Origin: Phycisphaeraceae bacterium
GTDB lineage: Bacteria; Planctomycetota; Phycisphaerae; Phycisphaerales; UBA1924
Direction of reading: 5' to 3'
NCBI GenBank assembly: GCA_020639135.1
Contig: JACKHE010000004.1
Location: 1-64,000, forward strand
Length of the DNA: 64,000 bases
Under the pieces are notes generated by a model, which was not told where the DNA came from, ran no database searches, and worked only from the letters and a program-made list of their open reading frames with translations. This document shows, piece by piece, positions 42,479 to 51,575 of the stretch (the stretch's first letter is position 1; each line of letters begins with the position of its first letter). The translations under genes were made by a program, and so were the position numbers.

Positions 42479-44362
42479 TCAGGGCGCGGCCGGCTCGTCC
42501 TTCGTCTCCACAGCCTCGGCGGGATCCGCCGGTGTCGCCGGGGGTTTAAGCGGCGCCCCGTCACGGAGCCGCATCCTCGGACGGTGCGTGTGGTAGTCGT
42601 GGCAGTCCAGGCACGTTGTCGAAACCCGGCTCGGCGTGTGACACTCGGCGCACCCTTCCCGGCTCATCATCGTCAGCGAACTGACGAACACCCCCGGGTC
42701 GCGCTGGAAATACGAAAGCTCGAAGTCCCGAGTCTGGGGCTCGACCCCGTGGCACCGCAGGCAGCCGTCCGGCCCCAGCAGCGGCAGGTGCGGCGCGTGC
42801 GAGAACTTCGTCAGCGCCCCGCCGCTATCAGCGGGCCGCCGGGCGCGCCAGTTCACCCGGAGCGCCGCATCGCTCACCCGATCGACGCTGTGACACTTGA
42901 GGCACTGCCCCACCGCGTCGGGCGCCGACAGCGCATCGAGCAGCGCAGCGCCGCGCCCGGGCTCGCTCGCCGCCAGGTCCGCCCACGCGCGCAGGAACGT
43001 GTCCGCGTGCCCCGTCGGCCTCCGCATGATCGAGAACGCCAGGTCGTCGCGATACCACCCGCCCAGCGAGGACCATTCCTGCCCCGCCGCCCCGGACTCG
43101 TCGAACCGCTCATCCCCCAGAGCATCGGTCGGCGACGCCCCCCCGGAGGCGCGACGCGACAGTTCTCCACGCAGGTCCGGCAGCCAGGACCCGACGCACT
43201 CACGCACCAGCGATCTCGACAGGCTCCCCGCAAGACGAGGCGACAGCGCGGACGCCCGGTCCGCGCCCAGCGCACGCTCCAGCCGCGCCGAGATCGCCCC
43301 GTGCCCGTCGTCGGCCAGGTCCAGAAGCAGCGCCTTGATCGCCCACGCGATGCGCCCGACCGCGTCGAGCTCCGCCCGATCGGCCCCCTGCAGGTCCAGG
43401 AGGTCCAGCGCGTCAACCGTGCGCAGATCCGCCGCCACGCCCGGATCACCCCCGAGCAGCAGCCGCATGAACGGCGTGATCTTCCCCTCCGCGATCCCCG
43501 AATCCGCCGGCCACTGCCCGATCCCCACGCCCTCCTCGTCGAGCGTGATCGTGTCCAGCGCGGGAAGCGTCAGGAACGCGATGCCCGCGCCGCCGCTCCG
43601 CGCGCTGCCCGTCGTGTCGTTCTCGTGACACCGGACGCACACCCGCTCGAAGGGGACCGTCAGCATGAAGTCGCCGCTCGCGTCCGGCGTGTGGCAGTCC
43701 ACGCACGACGCCGGGGGCAGCGACTGGTCCTTCGTCAGGAAGTTGTGGTAGATGTGCGCCGCGTGATCGAACGCGATCCGCAGCCGCCGCCGGTACGGGT
43801 ACCCGCCGAACTCCGGGTGCCCATGGCTAAAACTCTCGAACCGCGTCGCGTGGCACGCCTGGCACTGCGAATCCGACATCGCCGTCAGGTCCACGTCCCG
43901 CCCCCGGTGCTCCCAGTGGCACACCGAGCACGCGTACTCACCGCGCTCCGAGTGCGGCGGCAGCCCGAACCCGGTCGGCGGAGCGACGACCTCGCGCTCG
44001 CGATCCACCGCCCTCTCCGTGTCGCCCACAAGCGTCGCCGGCGTCAGCCCGTGCGCCTGCAGCGCATCGTCGCCGAGATCGTGGCAGTTCTGACACCGCC
44101 CGCTGTCGCGCAGGCTCAGCCCCGAGTTGAGCATCCCGTGCAGCACGCCCTTGGTCGATTCCATGTCGGCGCCGTGGCAGTTGCCGCAATCCTCCGACAG
44201 CAGCGCGTGCTGCGCGCTCAGCGGCCCGGGGATGGCGACCTTCGGCCCCAGCGAGGTGTTCATCACGATCGACGCGATGAGCATCGTCACCGTCACCGCG
44301 ACGACCACGACAACGAACACGAGCCGCGTCAGGCGCGCCGATGTGGGGGCCGGTTGTTCCAA
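42479..44362 (-). CDS. membrane-anchored decaheme cytochrome c
   Basis: 627 residues with an uncleaved-looking N-terminal helix (LVFVVVVVAVTVTMLIASIV) and ten C-x-x-C-H sites: CGNCH, CQNCH, CSVCH, CQACH, CVDCH, CVRCH in the first half and CLKCH, CLRCH, CAECH, CLDCH near the end. A haem-free helical domain (about 250-470) separates the two haem groups, an unusual split layout. The start is a TTG at 44362, 8 bases after the membrane-protein gene. Last gene of a five-gene cluster; probably passes electrons between the membrane and periplasmic or outer-membrane cytochromes. Confidence 0.85.
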   Translation of the reverse strand: MEQPAPTSARLTRLVFVVVVVAVTVTMLIASIVMNTSLGPKVAIPGPLSAQHALLSEDCGNCHGADMESTKGVLHGMLNSGLSLRDSGRCQNCHDLGDDALQAHGLTPATLVGDTERAVDREREVVAPPTGFGLPPHSERGEYACSVCHWEHRGRDVDLTAMSDSQCQACHATRFESFSHGHPEFGGYPYRRRLRIAFDHAAHIYHNFLTKDQSLPPASCVDCHTPDASGDFMLTVPFERVCVRCHENDTTGSARSGGAGIAFLTLPALDTITLDEEGVGIGQWPADSGIAEGKITPFMRLLLGGDPGVAADLRTVDALDLLDLQGADRAELDAVGRIAWAIKALLLDLADDGHGAISARLERALGADRASALSPRLAGSLSRSLVRECVGSWLPDLRGELSRRASGGASPTDALGDERFDESGAAGQEWSSLGGWYRDDLAFSIMRRPTGHADTFLRAWADLAASEPGRGAALLDALSAPDAVGQCLKCHSVDRVSDAALRVNWRARRPADSGGALTKFSHAPHLPLLGPDGCLRCHGVEPQTRDFELSYFQRDPGVFVSSLTMMSREGCAECHTPSRVSTTCLDCHDYHTHRPRMRLRDGAPLKPPATPADPAEAVETKDEPAAP

Positions 44363-44369
44363 GGGGGGG

Positions 44370-45200
44370 TCACTTTCCGAGCATGACGTGAGCGAGCAGG
44401 CCGTGGGCGTGCGCGATCATCCCGTGCATCGTCCCCAGCGCCAGCAGGCACGCGACGCAGGGCAGGTGGACGAGCAGCCAACGGCGGACCGCCCCGTCGC
44501 CGACACGCACGGCGTCAAGTCGATCCTTCTCGATCGCGAGCATCGACAGTGTATCGAGTGCATCGCCCGAAGCGCCGGCGCCGCCGCCCGCGCCCGATCG
44601 CCGGAGCGACTCGATCGCCCCCAGCGCCCTCGACAGGTCGTGCCCGTGCAGCGCCCGCCGGACCAGCGTGGGCCGCCGGCCGAAGAAATCCCCGATCACG
44701 CCGACCGATCCGCCCGATGCGCCGGCCGCCAGCAGGATCCCGGAGGCGCGCTCCCGGATCTCGTCGTTCGCCCTGGTCATCTCGTCGCGGTCCGAGCCGA
44801 ACTCCGCCCGGATCGCGCCCGAACGCAACTGCATCCACAGCAGCGCCCCGACGCCGCCCGAGATCACGATCGCCACGAACAGCCCCGCCAGGACCGAGTC
44901 CAGCCAGCCGTTGGGACGCGTGAACTCGACGTGCATGAAGAACAGCGTGAGGATCGCGACCGACAGCGTCACCTGCTGGCTCACCCAGCGGCTCGGGTTC
45001 GCGCCGCTCCGAAGCCGGAGGAAACGCCGAGTGAACGCGATCGCGATCGCCAGGAACAGCGCCCAGCCCGTGACGAAGCACGTCCGGTGCAGCGAGCTCG
45101 CGCACGCCGTGTACACGCTCCCGATCGCGACGACAAACGCGACCGCCAGCAGCACGGCGCCCAGCACGCCTCCCCGGATTTGATTGATCACAGCACGCAT
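44370..45200 (-). CDS. five-helix membrane protein with intramembrane histidines
   Basis: 276 residues with four N-terminal membrane helices (about 11-33, 41-60, 77-93, 98-123), a 115-residue soluble stretch rich in Gly/Ala, and a C-terminal hydrophobic helix (242-275). His residues lie in or near the helices: H38, H90, H245, H259, H264, H266, H271. I do not recognise a family. Between a tetraheme and a decaheme cytochrome gene with 15- and 8-base gaps, it could be a cytochrome b-type quinol-oxidising subunit; that is inference from position and His placement. Confidence 0.7.
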   Translation of the reverse strand: MRAVINQIRGGVLGAVLLAVAFVVAIGSVYTACASSLHRTCFVTGWALFLAIAIAFTRRFLRLRSGANPSRWVSQQVTLSVAILTLFFMHVEFTRPNGWLDSVLAGLFVAIVISGGVGALLWMQLRSGAIRAEFGSDRDEMTRANDEIRERASGILLAAGASGGSVGVIGDFFGRRPTLVRRALHGHDLSRALGAIESLRRSGAGGGAGASGDALDTLSMLAIEKDRLDAVRVGDGAVRRWLLVHLPCVACLLALGTMHGMIAHAHGLLAHVMLGK

Positions 45201-45215
45201 GGTTCCGCTGTTCCG

Positions 45216-46229
45216 TTATTGCTCCGAAGACGCCGCACGCGGCGCGGGAATCAGTTCATCGAGGCCGACGACGCCCGATCCCGTGTTGTCCCGAACGATC
45301 GCCTCGCCGATCGACCGCGCCTTCCCGGCGGCCTCCCCGGCGCTCGCGGCGTCACGTACGCCGCGACCGATCGCAACAAGCTGCTTGACCGCGTCGATCC
45401 CGACCGCGGCGTCGATCCGCTCCAGCGCCCCGAGCGCCCGCGCGACGTGCTCCGTCGAGGCGCCGCCGGCGACCGACCGGCACGCCGACTCGAGCCCCGC
45501 CGCCGCGCCCGCCAGGAACATCACACGCTGACGCTCAGGCGACGACTCGGGGTTGCTGTCCGAGCCCTCGCGAACGAAGTTGTGCCGCATCCCACCCTGC
45601 GACCACGACACGAACTCGAAGCCCAGCCCGTCCGGGTGCCCGGCGGACTTGACCAGCTCGTCGTCGGCGATCACATGGCACGATGCGCACCGAGACGCCA
45701 TCGCGTACAGGTTCGAAGGACGGATCATCCCCATCGAGTCGCAGTACTCGTGGCGCTCGGCGCGGTGCTGCGGAGTCTCCTCCGCGGCCGTCGAGGCGCC
45801 GGGGCCGAACCGCGAGTGCGGGTCGATCCACGAGGCGCCGGCGCCGTGGCACGACTCGCACGACACGCCGCTGATCGATTTCGGCCGCTTGTCCTCTTCC
45901 TGCTGCATCGTGAAGTGGCACGACGCGCAGCGCTCGTCCGTCTTGATCCGGCGCACGCCCAGCGCATCCGCGATGCGCTTCGCCTCGTCGTCGCGCGTCA
46001 GCGCAAGCGACGCAGACTGGTGCGCCGTGCTCATCCACACCGCGTGCTCGTTCGTGTGGCACTCCGCGCACGCGTCGGGCCCGACGACCCGCGACGCATC
46101 GACTCGCGCCGCTGAAACCGCCGCGTCCGGCGCCCCGGCGGTCGCCGAGGCCAGGTGCGCCCCGGAACCGAGGACCCAAGCCAGGGCGCAACACCCCCAA
46201 AGCATTGTCATGGCACGGTTTCTGATCAT
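45216..46229 (-). CDS. periplasmic tetraheme cytochrome c (c554-like)
   Basis: 337 residues from the ATG at 46229 (MIRNRAMTMLWGCC), with a signal peptide ending near HLASA. Four haem sites: CAECHTNEHAVW, CASCHFTM, CESCHGAGASW and CASCHVIADD. The spacing CAECH then W-x-S-T-A-H is the cytochrome c554/HAO-like signature. The haem-free C-terminal third is helical. It probably shuttles electrons between the membrane subunit and the barrel/pentaheme pair encoded just upstream. Confidence 0.85.
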   Translation of the reverse strand: MIRNRAMTMLWGCCALAWVLGSGAHLASATAGAPDAAVSAARVDASRVVGPDACAECHTNEHAVWMSTAHQSASLALTRDDEAKRIADALGVRRIKTDERCASCHFTMQQEEDKRPKSISGVSCESCHGAGASWIDPHSRFGPGASTAAEETPQHRAERHEYCDSMGMIRPSNLYAMASRCASCHVIADDELVKSAGHPDGLGFEFVSWSQGGMRHNFVREGSDSNPESSPERQRVMFLAGAAAGLESACRSVAGGASTEHVARALGALERIDAAVGIDAVKQLVAIGRGVRDAASAGEAAGKARSIGEAIVRDNTGSGVVGLDELIPAPRAASSEQ

Positions 46230-46301
46230 GATGCGGAAACACTCCCATGACCGGTCCGGGGCGGGCGGACTGACGCCGCTGACCCCAGATCGGGTACCTC
46301 G

Positions 46302-46310
46302 AAGATAGCA
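46302..46310 (-). promoter_or_regulatory. candidate extended -10 for the tetraheme gene
   Basis: Minus strand TGC followed by TATCTT, about 70 bases before the ATG at 46229, in the only long gap (195 bases) of the cytochrome cluster. A GCGCC...GGCGC hairpin lies at about 46383-46396, just past the barrel gene, without a T run. Confidence 0.3.
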
Positions 46311-46424
46311 CATCGGTCACCGCTCCCGGCGAAAAAATCACGGCTGACATGGCCTTCCACCCGGTGGAGCGTCACCAACCGCGCCATCCGGCGCAACAAT
46401 CCTCGAGTTCCGGGACACGTCCGA

Positions 46425-47852
46425 TTAAAACTTGATCTGCCACTCGACACGGGCCCCGGAGGCCGGCCCCGAGTTCTCCTGACCCGTGAGGAACGCGTCA
46501 AGCCGCAGAATATTGTTCCGGCCGATCGCCGTCTCAAAGCGACCCGCGACCGCCACCGCCGAACGGTCGGTGTTGTTGGTATCGGACCTGAACCCCGCCT
46601 CCACCACCACCTGGCTCCGCTTCTCGTTGAAGAAATGCTGGAATCCAAGCGACGCCCCGGCCGCGTCCTGAGCGCTGTTGCCCAGCGGCGCCCCGTACCG
46701 GCCAAGCCCCACCGCCGCGAACAGCAGCCCCGTCCGGCCAAGCGGCCCCCCCGCGTCCGGCCCCCGCGCCGCCGACGAGAACTCGTCGATCCCCCAGAAC
46801 CCGTTCAGGTACAGGATGTCCTCCGAGTGCGCCGGCGTGTACGACAGCTCCGCAAAGAGCAGCCCGCCCCGCCCGACCTCCGGCGACTCCATGTTCGTCG
46901 GGATCGACGCCAGCGCGCGGAACGCCGTGTTGATCTTCCCGATCCGCTGCGCCGCGCTGCCCGCCAGGAAGAGCGCATCGGTGTTGTCCGCCCGCCGCCC
47001 GCTGTCGTACACGTACACCGCGTCGATGTTGATCGTGCTCCCGCCCGTGTCCATCTCCGTGAACAACCCGAACAGCTGCGCGTCGTGGTCCTCGACGTTG
47101 TTCCCCCGGTTCACCTCGTTCCAGCCGTACAGCGCCGTCACCTGCAGGTTGTTCACCCCGCCCGGGAAGATGTTGTTCTTCGTGATCCCCACGGCGTCGA
47201 TGCGGTCGTTGATCAGCAGCCCCTCCTGGTAGAAGATCGGCTGCCGCCCCACCGAGAACCCGATGTCGAACTGCCCCGTGTCCTTCGGGTCGAGCCCCGG
47301 GAACAGCTGCCCCAGGTCGCCCTCTAAGAACAGGTGCGTGATCTCCCCGTTGGCGCCGTCGTCCCAGCCGTGCTGCCGGGCGCCGCCGGGCTCGAAGAAG
47401 TACCCGCTGAACTCCCCGTCCTGATCCAGCGGACGGATCCCCACCAGCAGCCGCTCCGTCCCCGAAAGCTGCAGGTTCCCGAAGAGGTCCAGCCGGTTCA
47501 CCCATTCGGTGAACGTCTCGTTCCCGTTGTTGTACGACTGCAGCGCCGTCCGGTACGACCCGTACACCAGCAGCGAGGGCTGCCACAGCGCCCCCGTCGG
47601 GATCGTGAACCCCCGGCTGATCGGCCCGCTCCCCAGGAACGGATCCCCAAGCTCGAGGATCGGCTCGGGACGCTCCGGCACCTCGTCCAGCCGCATCGGC
47701 GCCGGCTGGTCGGAGAACGTCGTCTTCAGCTCGCGCTCATCGCCCTCGTGTCCCGCGTCTTGCGCATCCTGCGCCAGCGCGCCGGCGCCGACGAGCGACA
47801 GCAGACCGATCAGGAACCCGGTTGTCGGAACGCTGATGTGTTGCCCTGGCAT
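46425..47852 (-). CDS. outer-membrane beta-barrel protein of the cytochrome cluster
   Basis: 475 residues with a signal peptide (TTGFLIGLLSLVGAGALAQ) and then a Glu/Pro-rich linker. From about residue 95 the sequence alternates polar and hydrophobic residues as barrel strands (LLVYGSYRTALQSYNNG, NLQLSGTERLLVGIRP, FDIGFSVGRQPIFYQEG) and ends VEWQIKF, with a terminal Phe. No haem motif. It is 7 bases after the pentaheme gene. Barrel plus multiheme cytochrome pairs form trans-outer-membrane electron conduits in other bacteria; whether this one inserts a cytochrome is not shown by sequence. Confidence 0.8.
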   Translation of the reverse strand: MPGQHISVPTTGFLIGLLSLVGAGALAQDAQDAGHEGDERELKTTFSDQPAPMRLDEVPERPEPILELGDPFLGSGPISRGFTIPTGALWQPSLLVYGSYRTALQSYNNGNETFTEWVNRLDLFGNLQLSGTERLLVGIRPLDQDGEFSGYFFEPGGARQHGWDDGANGEITHLFLEGDLGQLFPGLDPKDTGQFDIGFSVGRQPIFYQEGLLINDRIDAVGITKNNIFPGGVNNLQVTALYGWNEVNRGNNVEDHDAQLFGLFTEMDTGGSTINIDAVYVYDSGRRADNTDALFLAGSAAQRIGKINTAFRALASIPTNMESPEVGRGGLLFAELSYTPAHSEDILYLNGFWGIDEFSSAARGPDAGGPLGRTGLLFAAVGLGRYGAPLGNSAQDAAGASLGFQHFFNEKRSQVVVEAGFRSDTNNTDRSAVAVAGRFETAIGRNNILRLDAFLTGQENSGPASGARVEWQIKF

Positions 47853-47859
47853 CGAAGGA

Positions 47860-49737
47860 TCAATCCCTTGCGTTGGCGACCGGCGCTCCCTCGCCGGCCT
47901 TGATGTCGAACTCGACCGTCGTGTCGTACAGCGTGATGAACCCCCTGCCCACGCCCTTGACGACCTGCAGCGGGCTCATGTTCAGATCGAACCCGACCTC
48001 CTGGATCTCCCGCACCAGGTTCGCCGGCGCCATCCCCGCCTTGAGCTCGATGTGCGCCGTGTAGGGCCCGGGCCCGGTCAGCGCCGAGCCGTCCACCGTG
48101 TACGTCGCCCACCGGCTCCCCAGGGGCTCGATCCCCTCCCGCTGCTTGCGCGCCCCAGGGGGCCTGCCCAGCAGCACGCTCGACCGCGTCGCCGGACGCA
48201 CGAACGGCAGCGCATCCTCCGAGTAGTTCACCGAGATGATCTGCTCCCGGTCCCCGCCGCGGAAGTTCCGCGTGATGAACTTCGACTGCAGATTGAACAG
48301 CTGCTCGTCCAGCGGCAGGATCCCGTCGTGCACGAACTCCGAGTGCAGGTCCCGCAGGTCGAAGTTCGGGTCGAAGTCGCCCGACTCGAACACCACCGCG
48401 TCGCTGGCGTCACGCACGACCACGTGCAGCCACACCAGCCGCTCCGCGTCGAACCCGCTCGGCGCCGCGTGCCCGTCGGTCGCGTTCTTCACCCGCACCC
48501 TGAACCGGATGCCCCCTTCGTCGGCGCGCTCCGTCTCGACCTCGCCCAGGTGGTAGCCGTTGCGCAGCACGTTCGCCCGCTGCGCCATCCCCCACTCGAG
48601 CAGCTCCAGGTTCGCGTTGATGATCTCCCGCGCCTCGTACCGGTCGTCGATCGAGCGCCACCGCTCCGGGAAACCGCCCTCGTCGTGATCGCCGTCCTCG
48701 AACTCGTCCGTTCCCCAGCCCGCCTCCCAGTCGAACTGCGTCCATTCGGTGATCGTCGCCAGCGCCTGCGCGTCCGGGTTGTGCGGGAAGATCCCCGGGT
48801 GCACGACCGAGTGATCGGGCCCCGCCCAGTTGTGGATCGCGTGCTTGCGCGTCTTCGTCGGCACGCCCCCCACCACCGCCGCCGGGCCCTCGGCGTACCC
48901 CGCGTTCACCCCCTGGTTCGTGCTCATGTGGCAGTCCTGGCACGTCACCCCGCTCGCCGCCGCCGGCGAATGCTTGTAGTGCGAGAACAGCTCCTCCAGA
49001 CGGAACCCGTTGACGAACGTCACGTCGTGGCACGACCCGCAGAACCCAGGCTCGCTCAGCCGGAAGAACCGCTTCGATTCCGTGTGGATCTTCCGCCCCG
49101 GCACGCCCTCCTCCGTCACCACCTTGTACTTCTCCGGCGCCGCCAGCACTTCCGCGAGGTTCTCGTTGCCCAGCGGCCCGTAGATCGGCCTGAGGATGTC
49201 CCCCTCGACGAGCGCGATCCGCCCGCTGACCTTCCCGTACCGCTGGTCCACCCGGTGGCAGACGATGCAGGTGATCCCCTCCCGCGAGACCGGGTCGCGC
49301 GATTCCAGCGGCGCGAACAACGGCTCGCCCAGGATCATCCCCACCTGCGTGTGACAGCGGATGCAGAAATCCCCGAACGTCCCGTTCGTCCGCTTGAGGA
49401 TCGTCCCGTGCAGCGCCGTGAAGACCGGGCTCACCATCGCGTACGAGTGCTGCGAGACCGACCACTCCTTGTAGTGCTGCGGGTGGCACGTCTTGCACGT
49501 CGTCGCGCTCGGGAACCGGTCCTCCGTGAAGAGTTGCTCGTGCGCCAGCGCCGCCGCCGTCGCCGTCACATCATCAGGATCATCGCTGACCACGCCCGCC
49601 GGATCGCCGGCGTCGTCGTCCTGCGTCCACGCGACCGGCGCCGCCAGCGCCACCGCCAACGCCGCACCGACCGTGAACCAGAAGCCCGTGGCGCCCCGCG
49701 CGGGTCCGATGGATGATTGCAGCTCTTCCGACGACAT
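47860..49737 (-). CDS. exported pentaheme cytochrome c (c554/HAO-like) with a haem-free C-domain
   Basis: 625 residues with a signal peptide ending near AWTQ. Five haem sites are confined to the N-terminal half: CKTCHPQHYKEW, CIRCHTQV, CIVCHRVD, CGSCHDVT and CQDCHMST. The first has the c554-type W-x-x-S-x-H follow-on. The second half (about 300-625) has no haem and looks like beta-sandwich domains (RFRVRVKNATDGHAAPSGF), a pattern seen in large periplasmic cytochromes. GGGAG precedes the ATG. First gene of the cluster. Confidence 0.87.
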   Translation of the reverse strand: MSSEELQSSIGPARGATGFWFTVGAALAVALAAPVAWTQDDDAGDPAGVVSDDPDDVTATAAALAHEQLFTEDRFPSATTCKTCHPQHYKEWSVSQHSYAMVSPVFTALHGTILKRTNGTFGDFCIRCHTQVGMILGEPLFAPLESRDPVSREGITCIVCHRVDQRYGKVSGRIALVEGDILRPIYGPLGNENLAEVLAAPEKYKVVTEEGVPGRKIHTESKRFFRLSEPGFCGSCHDVTFVNGFRLEELFSHYKHSPAAASGVTCQDCHMSTNQGVNAGYAEGPAAVVGGVPTKTRKHAIHNWAGPDHSVVHPGIFPHNPDAQALATITEWTQFDWEAGWGTDEFEDGDHDEGGFPERWRSIDDRYEAREIINANLELLEWGMAQRANVLRNGYHLGEVETERADEGGIRFRVRVKNATDGHAAPSGFDAERLVWLHVVVRDASDAVVFESGDFDPNFDLRDLHSEFVHDGILPLDEQLFNLQSKFITRNFRGGDREQIISVNYSEDALPFVRPATRSSVLLGRPPGARKQREGIEPLGSRWATYTVDGSALTGPGPYTAHIELKAGMAPANLVREIQEVGFDLNMSPLQVVKGVGRGFITLYDTTVEFDIKAGEGAPVANARD

Positions 49738-49770
49738 ACGGGCTCCCTCACTGAGTCACCCCGCTGGCGG

Positions 49771-49776
49771 AGTGTA
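49771..49776 (-). promoter_or_regulatory. candidate -10 box of the cytochrome cluster
   Basis: Minus strand TACACT, giving a leader of about 27 bases that includes the GGGAG ribosome site of the pentaheme gene. No convincing -35. The same TACACTCCGC context occurs at 53188 before the sigma gene. Confidence 0.35.
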
Positions 49777-49840
49777 GATTGAAGAGGTTACAGTCCTTTA
49801 TTCGGAACGGTCACGTCCCCTCGCTGCAATATCGGTGTTT

Positions 49841-50434
49841 TCAGCCATTGTTGCGAGGTTTATCCGGCGAATCAGGGGATTCCCCCGAGATCGTCGGCGC
49901 CCCGTAATGCAGGTGAAGCACCGTCGGGGACGCCCCGCCCTCCTCCTGCTCGTCCGCGATCCGCACCACAAAGGCGTCGTCGTACTGCCAGTCCGCGATC
50001 GCCGGTGGGTCCGCCACCCCCAGCGCCGAAAGCATCGCCGGGACCGTGTTCGAGTGCCCCACCACCAGCGCCGTCCCGCCCCCGTGATCGCGCAGGATCT
50101 CCTCCCGCAGCGCCCCGGACGCCCCCGGGTCCCGGATCTCCACTTCGACCCCCGCCCGCGCCGCCGCGGGCGCCGCCGTCGCCATGCAACGCTCGTACCC
50201 CGACGAATACACCGCATCCAGAGAGACGTCCCGCAGCAGCAGGGCCAGCGCCTCCGCCCGGGCCCGGCCCGCATCCGTCAGCGCGGGATCCCGGTTCCCC
50301 GGCTCGACCACCTTCTCCGCGTGACGGACCACGATCACCGTCGTCTCCGCAGACACCGTGTCGGGACACGCCAGGTTCCCCAGCACGAACAGCGCCGAGA
50401 CCAGCAAACCTCGCATTCGTGCGCTCCGTGTCAT
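49841..50434 (-). CDS. exported histidine phosphatase family protein
   Basis: 197 residues from the ATG at 50434, with AGGAG 7 bases before it. A signal peptide (GLLVSALFVLGNLACPD) is followed by the phosphohistidine motif VVRHAEKV near the mature N-terminus and the second His in VVGHSNTVPAML. LYSSGYERC-type region reads YSSGYERCMATA. Members act as phosphatases on small molecules, phosphohistidine or lipid carriers; an exported form resembles SixA/Ais-like enzymes, substrate unknown. It is divergent from the EamA transporter. Confidence 0.87.
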   Translation of the reverse strand: MTRSARMRGLLVSALFVLGNLACPDTVSAETTVIVVRHAEKVVEPGNRDPALTDAGRARAEALALLLRDVSLDAVYSSGYERCMATAAPAAARAGVEVEIRDPGASGALREEILRDHGGGTALVVGHSNTVPAMLSALGVADPPAIADWQYDDAFVVRIADEQEEGGASPTVLHLHYGAPTISGESPDSPDKPRNNG

Positions 50435-50498
50435 GCTCAACTCCTTTCAACTCCGGACAACGATCCGACCCGGGGACAGCCTACCCTCAGCCCGGCAC

Positions 50499-51530
50499 AT
50501 GCCCCAAACCCACGGACATCACGACCCGCCCCCCACCGGCCTCGCCACCGGCGTTGTCACCGTCCTGCTCACCCTGCTCGGCTGGTCCTGCGTCCCCCTC
50601 TTCCTCCGGTACTTCGCCCAGTCCATCGACGCATGGACCTCCAACGGCTGGCGCTACGGCGCCGCCGCCCTCATCTGGCTCCCCGTCGCCGTATTCGCAT
50701 CACGCAACGCCAAAGCCAGGCGATCCACCTGGAAGGCCGCGCTCATCCCCGCCGCCTTCAACGCCACCGCGCAGGTCTGCTTCACCTGGGCGCACTACCT
50801 CATCGAGCCCGGGCTGCTCACCTTCGGCCTGCGCCTCCAGATCCTCTGCGTGGCCATCGGCGCCTACCTGCTCTTCCCGGGCGAGCGTTTGGTCATCCGC
50901 TCCCGCGCGTACCTGACAGGCTTCGTCCTCGTCCTCGGCGGCGTGCTCGGCACCGCGCTCCTCGGCGAGAACCCCTTCGAGGGCGCCCACGCGATGGGCT
51001 TCCTCCTCGCCGCCGGATCCGGCGCCCTCTTCGCCGGATACGCCCTCGCCGTCAAGCGCTGCCTCACCGGCGTCCACCCCGTCATCGCATTCTCCCTCAT
51101 CAGCCAGTACACCGGCGCCGCGCTCATCGCGCTCATGCTCGCGCTCGGCGCCCACGCCGGCGCGGGCGCGATCACCGCGCTCACCGTCGGACAGTTCGGA
51201 CTCCTCATCCTCTCCGCCATCATCGGCATCGCCCTCGGCCACGTCTTCTACTACACCGCAATCGCCAGGCTCGGCGTCGCCGTCTCCAGCGGCGTCATCC
51301 AGCTCCAGCCCTTCATCGTCGCCGCCGCCTCCTACTTCTTCTTCGGTGAGGTCCTCACCACGCCCCAGTGGATCAGCGGCTCCGTCGCCGTCAGCGGCGC
51401 CATCCTCATGCTCGTCGCGCAGCGCAGGATCAACCGCAACGCCAGGGCCGCCCGGGCGGCGCTCGTCCCCGACGAGCTCCCAGCCATCCTCCCGGAGCCC
51501 GAGCCCGCGCTCGTGACCGTCCGGGACTGA
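50499..51530 (+). CDS. EamA/DMT family transporter
   Basis: 343 residues with ten membrane helices in two EamA repeats: TVLLTLLGWSCVPLFLRYF opens the first, MGFLLAAGSGALFAGYALAVK the second, and SSGVIQLQPFIVAAASYFFFGE is the conserved late segment. Drug/metabolite exporters of this kind move amino acids, sugars or purines; the substrate cannot be told. The start at 50499 follows TACCCT at 50482-50487 and lacks a ribosome site. Confidence 0.9.
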   Translation: MPQTHGHHDPPPTGLATGVVTVLLTLLGWSCVPLFLRYFAQSIDAWTSNGWRYGAAALIWLPVAVFASRNAKARRSTWKAALIPAAFNATAQVCFTWAHYLIEPGLLTFGLRLQILCVAIGAYLLFPGERLVIRSRAYLTGFVLVLGGVLGTALLGENPFEGAHAMGFLLAAGSGALFAGYALAVKRCLTGVHPVIAFSLISQYTGAALIALMLALGAHAGAGAITALTVGQFGLLILSAIIGIALGHVFYYTAIARLGVAVSSGVIQLQPFIVAAASYFFFGEVLTTPQWISGSVAVSGAILMLVAQRRINRNARAARAALVPDELPAILPEPEPALVTVRD

Positions 51531-51563
51531 GCGCCGCTTCAACACGCTGGCGCCGTTTCCTGC

Positions 51564-51569
51564 GATACT
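51564..51569 (+). promoter_or_regulatory. candidate -10 box, leaderless M14 peptidase transcript
   Basis: GATACT lies 6 bases before the ATG at 51576, so the predicted transcript start is the start codon. The six bases between are all C, so there is no ribosome site. Confidence 0.45.
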
Positions 51570-51575
51570 CCCCCC

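Noticed and set aside
45216..49737. Hydroxylamine oxidoreductase
   Set aside because: The c554/HAO-like cytochromes have only four and five haem sites and lack the eight-haem layout of HAO.
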